Of a stretch of 64,000 bases of DNA, positions 61,869-64,000 are shown in pieces. Source of the stretch: Stenotrophomonas nitritireducens (lineage in GTDB: Bacteria > Pseudomonadota > Gammaproteobacteria > Xanthomonadales > Xanthomonadaceae); contig NZ_CP016756.1 in assembly GCF_001700965.1 (NCBI RefSeq), forward strand, positions 1,302,001-1,366,000. The letters are read 5' to 3'. Every line of letters starts with the position of its first letter. The first letter of the stretch is position 1. The notes below the pieces were generated by a model. It was not told the origin of the DNA. It was given only the letters and a program-made list of their open reading frames with translations, and made no database searches. Made by a program: the position numbers and the translations under genes.

Positions 61869-62510
61869 ATGAGCGAAACCGCAGCCACCTCCCCGTCCTA
61901 TCTGGCACTGGGCGACTCCTACACCATCGGCGAAGGCGTGCCGCAGGCCGGCAGCTGGCCGTTCCAGCTGGCTTCGGCGCTGCGTGCGCAGGGCATCGCT
62001 CTCGATGACCCGCAGGTCATCGCCACCACCGGCTGGACCACCGACGAACTGGCGGCTGCCATCGACGCCGAAGCCCCGCAGGGGCCGTATGCGCTGGTGA
62101 GCCTGCTGATCGGGGTGAACAACCAATACCGCGGGCGCCCGCTGGCCGAATACCGCCAGCAGTTCGAACAGCTGTTGCAGCGCGCGATTGCGCTGGCCGG
62201 CGAAGACCCGCGCCGGGTGCTGGTGCTGTCCACACCGGACTGGGGCTTCACCCCGTACGCGCAGCAGCACGGTCGCGATGCGGCCCAGGTGGCCCGCGAA
62301 ATCGACGACTTCAACGCCGCCGCGCAGGCCTGCTGCGGCGACTACGGCGTGGCCTTCGTCGACATCACCCCGATCAGCCGCGACAACGGACAGGACGCAA
62401 GGATGCTGGCCGAAGATGGCCTGCACCTTTCGGCGCTGATGTACCAGCGCTGGATGCAGGCGGCACTGCCTACCGCCGCGGCACTGCTGCTGGCGGCCCC
62501 GGCCGCGTGA
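61869..62510 (+). CDS. SGNH/GDSL-family hydrolase
   Basis: 213 residues. Block I ALGDSYTIGEG with the nucleophile Ser, block III LIGVNNQYRG with the Asn, and block V ARMLAEDGLHLS with Asp and His. No signal peptide, so a cytoplasmic esterase. Start at ATG 61869; its end overlaps the methyltransferase start by the sequence GTGA. Substrate unknown. Confidence 0.88.
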   Translation: MSETAATSPSYLALGDSYTIGEGVPQAGSWPFQLASALRAQGIALDDPQVIATTGWTTDELAAAIDAEAPQGPYALVSLLIGVNNQYRGRPLAEYRQQFEQLLQRAIALAGEDPRRVLVLSTPDWGFTPYAQQHGRDAAQVAREIDDFNAAAQACCGDYGVAFVDITPISRDNGQDARMLAEDGLHLSALMYQRWMQAALPTAAALLLAAPAA

Positions 62511-63205
62511 CGGCGGGCGCGAACAACCAGGCCCTTCCCAAGGATGCCGCACGTGCCATCGCAGGCGCGTTCGCCCCATCACGGCCCTGGGGCAACCGCT
62601 GGGACTACTGCTACACGCTTGCCAAACTGCGCAGCGACCCGCTCTACCCCGGGGTGCTCGACGCCCTGCGTGGCAGCAGCGCGCCCGTGCTGGACATGGG
62701 CTGCGGACTGGGCCTGCTGGCGCATGCCCTGCGCCATGACGGCCAGGCCATGCCCTACCGCGGGGTCGACAATGACGCGGCCAAGATTGCCCGCGCCGGC
62801 AAGGTCGCGGCCCGTGCCGGGCTGGCCGCCAGCAGTTTCGAGGTCATGGACCTGGCCACCACCCTGCCCACCCACCGTGGCAGTGTCGCCATCCTCGATG
62901 TATTGCAGTATCTGAACGCCGAGGCCCAGCAGGCACTGCTGCGCAACGCAGCGGCGATGCTTGAGGGCGATGGCCGGCTGGTCATGCGCATGGCCTTGGC
63001 CGATACCAGCCGCCGCGGGCGTATTTCGCGCATTGGCGACCGCGCGGCCAACCTGATCGGCTGGATGCAGTTCCGGCCCCGCCACTACCCGGATGCCGAA
63101 TCCCTGCGCGCTCTGCTGCAGCAGTGTGGCCTGCACGTCAGCCTGCGCCCGCTGTATGGCAACACCCCGTTCAATAACTGGCTGCTGGTCGCCCACCGCG
63201 GTTGA
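62507..63205 (+). CDS. SAM-dependent class I methyltransferase
   Basis: 232 residues with motif I VLDMGCGLGLLAHAL, an acidic motif II at GVDNDAAKIARA, and SVAILDVLQYL as the motif IV region. GTG start overlaps the hydrolase stop, so the two are coupled and may act in one pathway. The acceptor is unknown. Confidence 0.82.
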   Translation: MTAGANNQALPKDAARAIAGAFAPSRPWGNRWDYCYTLAKLRSDPLYPGVLDALRGSSAPVLDMGCGLGLLAHALRHDGQAMPYRGVDNDAAKIARAGKVAARAGLAASSFEVMDLATTLPTHRGSVAILDVLQYLNAEAQQALLRNAAAMLEGDGRLVMRMALADTSRRGRISRIGDRAANLIGWMQFRPRHYPDAESLRALLQQCGLHVSLRPLYGNTPFNNWLLVAHRG

Positions 63206-63284
63206 AGCACGGTCCAGCCTTTTGCGCCGATAATGGCGCCATTCCCTGCCGGCCCAACCGGGCTGGCGCAGCAACGAGATTCCC

Positions 63285-63614
63285 GTGAAGAAGACCTACA
63301 GCCTCGCCATCGAAGGCAAGCACCCCGACCGTCTGCTGGAAGCCAGCAAGCACGACATCCGCAAGTACACCAAGCGTGAGCGCGGCAAGGCCCTGCCGGC
63401 CGGCGCCGATACCTGGGGTTTTGACAGCAAGCTGGGCGTGGACGAAGCCTCCGCCAAGCCGGTGGCCTATGACGAGCTGTTCCGCGCCATTGACGCGTTG
63501 GTGGCGGCCGGCAACACCCAGTTCTACGTCGAAGTGGTCAGCAAGTCGGCCAAGCGCACCCCGCGCCCGGCAGCCGAGCCGGCCCCGTCCTCGGAAACCG
63601 ATTTCGAAGATTGA
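63285..63614 (+). CDS. DUF6172-like small basic protein
   Basis: 109 residues starting MKKTYSLAIEGKHPDRLLEA, then HDIRKYTKRERGKALPAG and a DTWGFDSKLG segment, which I recognise as the DUF6172 family (from memory, not a search). It is followed by a low-complexity Pro/Ala/Ser tail. GTG start at 63285. Function unknown. Confidence 0.7.
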   Translation: MKKTYSLAIEGKHPDRLLEASKHDIRKYTKRERGKALPAGADTWGFDSKLGVDEASAKPVAYDELFRAIDALVAAGNTQFYVEVVSKSAKRTPRPAAEPAPSSETDFED

Positions 63615-63627
63615 TCGCCGAAGCACG

Positions 63628-63744
63628 GTAGTGCCGAGCCATGCTCGGCAGAAGCTTTCCTGGTAATGCCCCAGCCGAGCATGGCTCGGCTCTACAGGTG
63701 AGGTTTTCCCGGTAACGCCTCAGCCGAGCATGGCTCGGCTCTAC
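63628..63744. repeat. Three SMAG palindromes, GTAGAGCC variant
   Basis: One plus-strand copy (63628-63650) and two inverted copies (63673-63695, 63722-63744). The two inverted ones read GTAGAGCCGAGCCATGCTCG on the minus strand, so they differ from the GTAGTGCC form used in the other clusters and may represent a separate subfamily. The cluster lies between convergent genes. Confidence 0.93.
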
Positions 63745-63773
63745 CAAATGCGGCGGCGCAGGCTGTGGCTCTG

Positions 63774-64000
63774 TCAGGGTCCGGCTTTCTCTGCCGCCGC
63801 AGCTGCTCGCGCACGGTCCTTCTTGCTGGGCCGGCGGCCCTTGATGCCACCGTTGTCATCCGCCACCACCGTGGCTGCCGGTGCGGCCTGCGTCGGCTCG
63901 AAGCCCGCAAGTACTTCCGTGGCACTGTCCAGCCCATGGCGTTTGCAGATCAGACGCCAATGCGGCATTGCGGCCGAATCGACAAAACTCACCGCCAAGC
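63774..64000 (-). CDS. 3' end of an unidentified gene (5' part outside window)
   Basis: At least 75 codons open to the window edge on the minus strand, ending TGA at 63774. The visible part reads SAAMPHWRLICKRHGLDSAT and then EVLAGFEPTQAAPAATVVAD, with a Lys/Arg/Ala-rich C-terminus (GRRPSKKDRARAAAAAEKAG). I do not recognise it. The basic tail suggests nucleic-acid contact, but that is a guess. Confidence 0.45.
   Translation of the reverse strand, partial: LAVSFVDSAAMPHWRLICKRHGLDSATEVLAGFEPTQAAPAATVVADDNGGIKGRRPSKKDRARAAAAAEKAGP

Overview
This window is high-GC DNA from a gammaproteobacterium of the Xanthomonadaceae, most probably Stenotrophomonas. Three things point there: intergenic GTAG-type palindromes of the Stenotrophomonas SMAG family (three clusters), the gene order smeP-smeO / smeRo-pcm-tolC described in S. 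maltophilia, and general gene content. No rRNA, tRNA, CRISPR array, transposase or prophage was seen. It reads as ordinary chromosome with a few accessory patches.

Layout. 1-1640: 5'-part of thiC behind a TPP riboswitch (minus strand). 1839-7310: a BCCT osmolyte transporter, a gamma-glutamyltransferase, an isolated prepilin-like protein and a SARP/BTAD-type regulator. 7544-17226: a branched-chain amino acid operon, ilvL-ilvC-ilvG-ilvM-ilvA-leuA-leuC-leuD-leuB. It opens with a leader peptide carrying the run LLVLVLI and an attenuator, followed by a second short reading frame with a second terminator-like hairpin, and it closes with a clean intrinsic terminator. 17318-21687: glutamate dehydrogenase and a large membrane diguanylate cyclase. 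21811-29272: the SmeOP-TolC multidrug efflux cluster with its TetR regulator and pcm. 29618-34837: envelope polysaccharide genes (waaA, lipid A acyltransferase, O-antigen ligase-like protein, glycosyltransferase, small zinc-finger protein).

35100-42532: an M16 metallopeptidase, an orphan HlyD-type adaptor, an XRE regulator and the malic enzyme maeB. 42766-49075: a C4-dicarboxylate uptake and sensing neighbourhood (dctA, hybrid histidine kinase, NarL-type regulator, OprO/P-like porin). 49118-57637: a coherent D-amino-acid catabolic block (PLP D-amino-acid lyase/deaminase, GntP-family permease, RpiR-type regulator, N-acyl-D-amino-acid deacylase, RidA, then GltS and DadA), preceded by a perfect palindrome that is a candidate operator. 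57644-64000: a QEGLA/DUF1704 metallopeptidase-like protein, rsgA, alaA, an SGNH hydrolase, a methyltransferase, a DUF6172 protein and the 3' end of an unidentified gene.

Repeats are the other main feature: SMAG hairpins (one cluster is a tandem array of exact 48-bp period), GTGGGAGCGG-type REP pairs, and C-rich/G-rich palindromes that sit between genes and even inside the leu part of the operon. Very long antisense reading frames (up to 1153 codons) oppose the real genes; these are codon-bias shadows and are not annotated.
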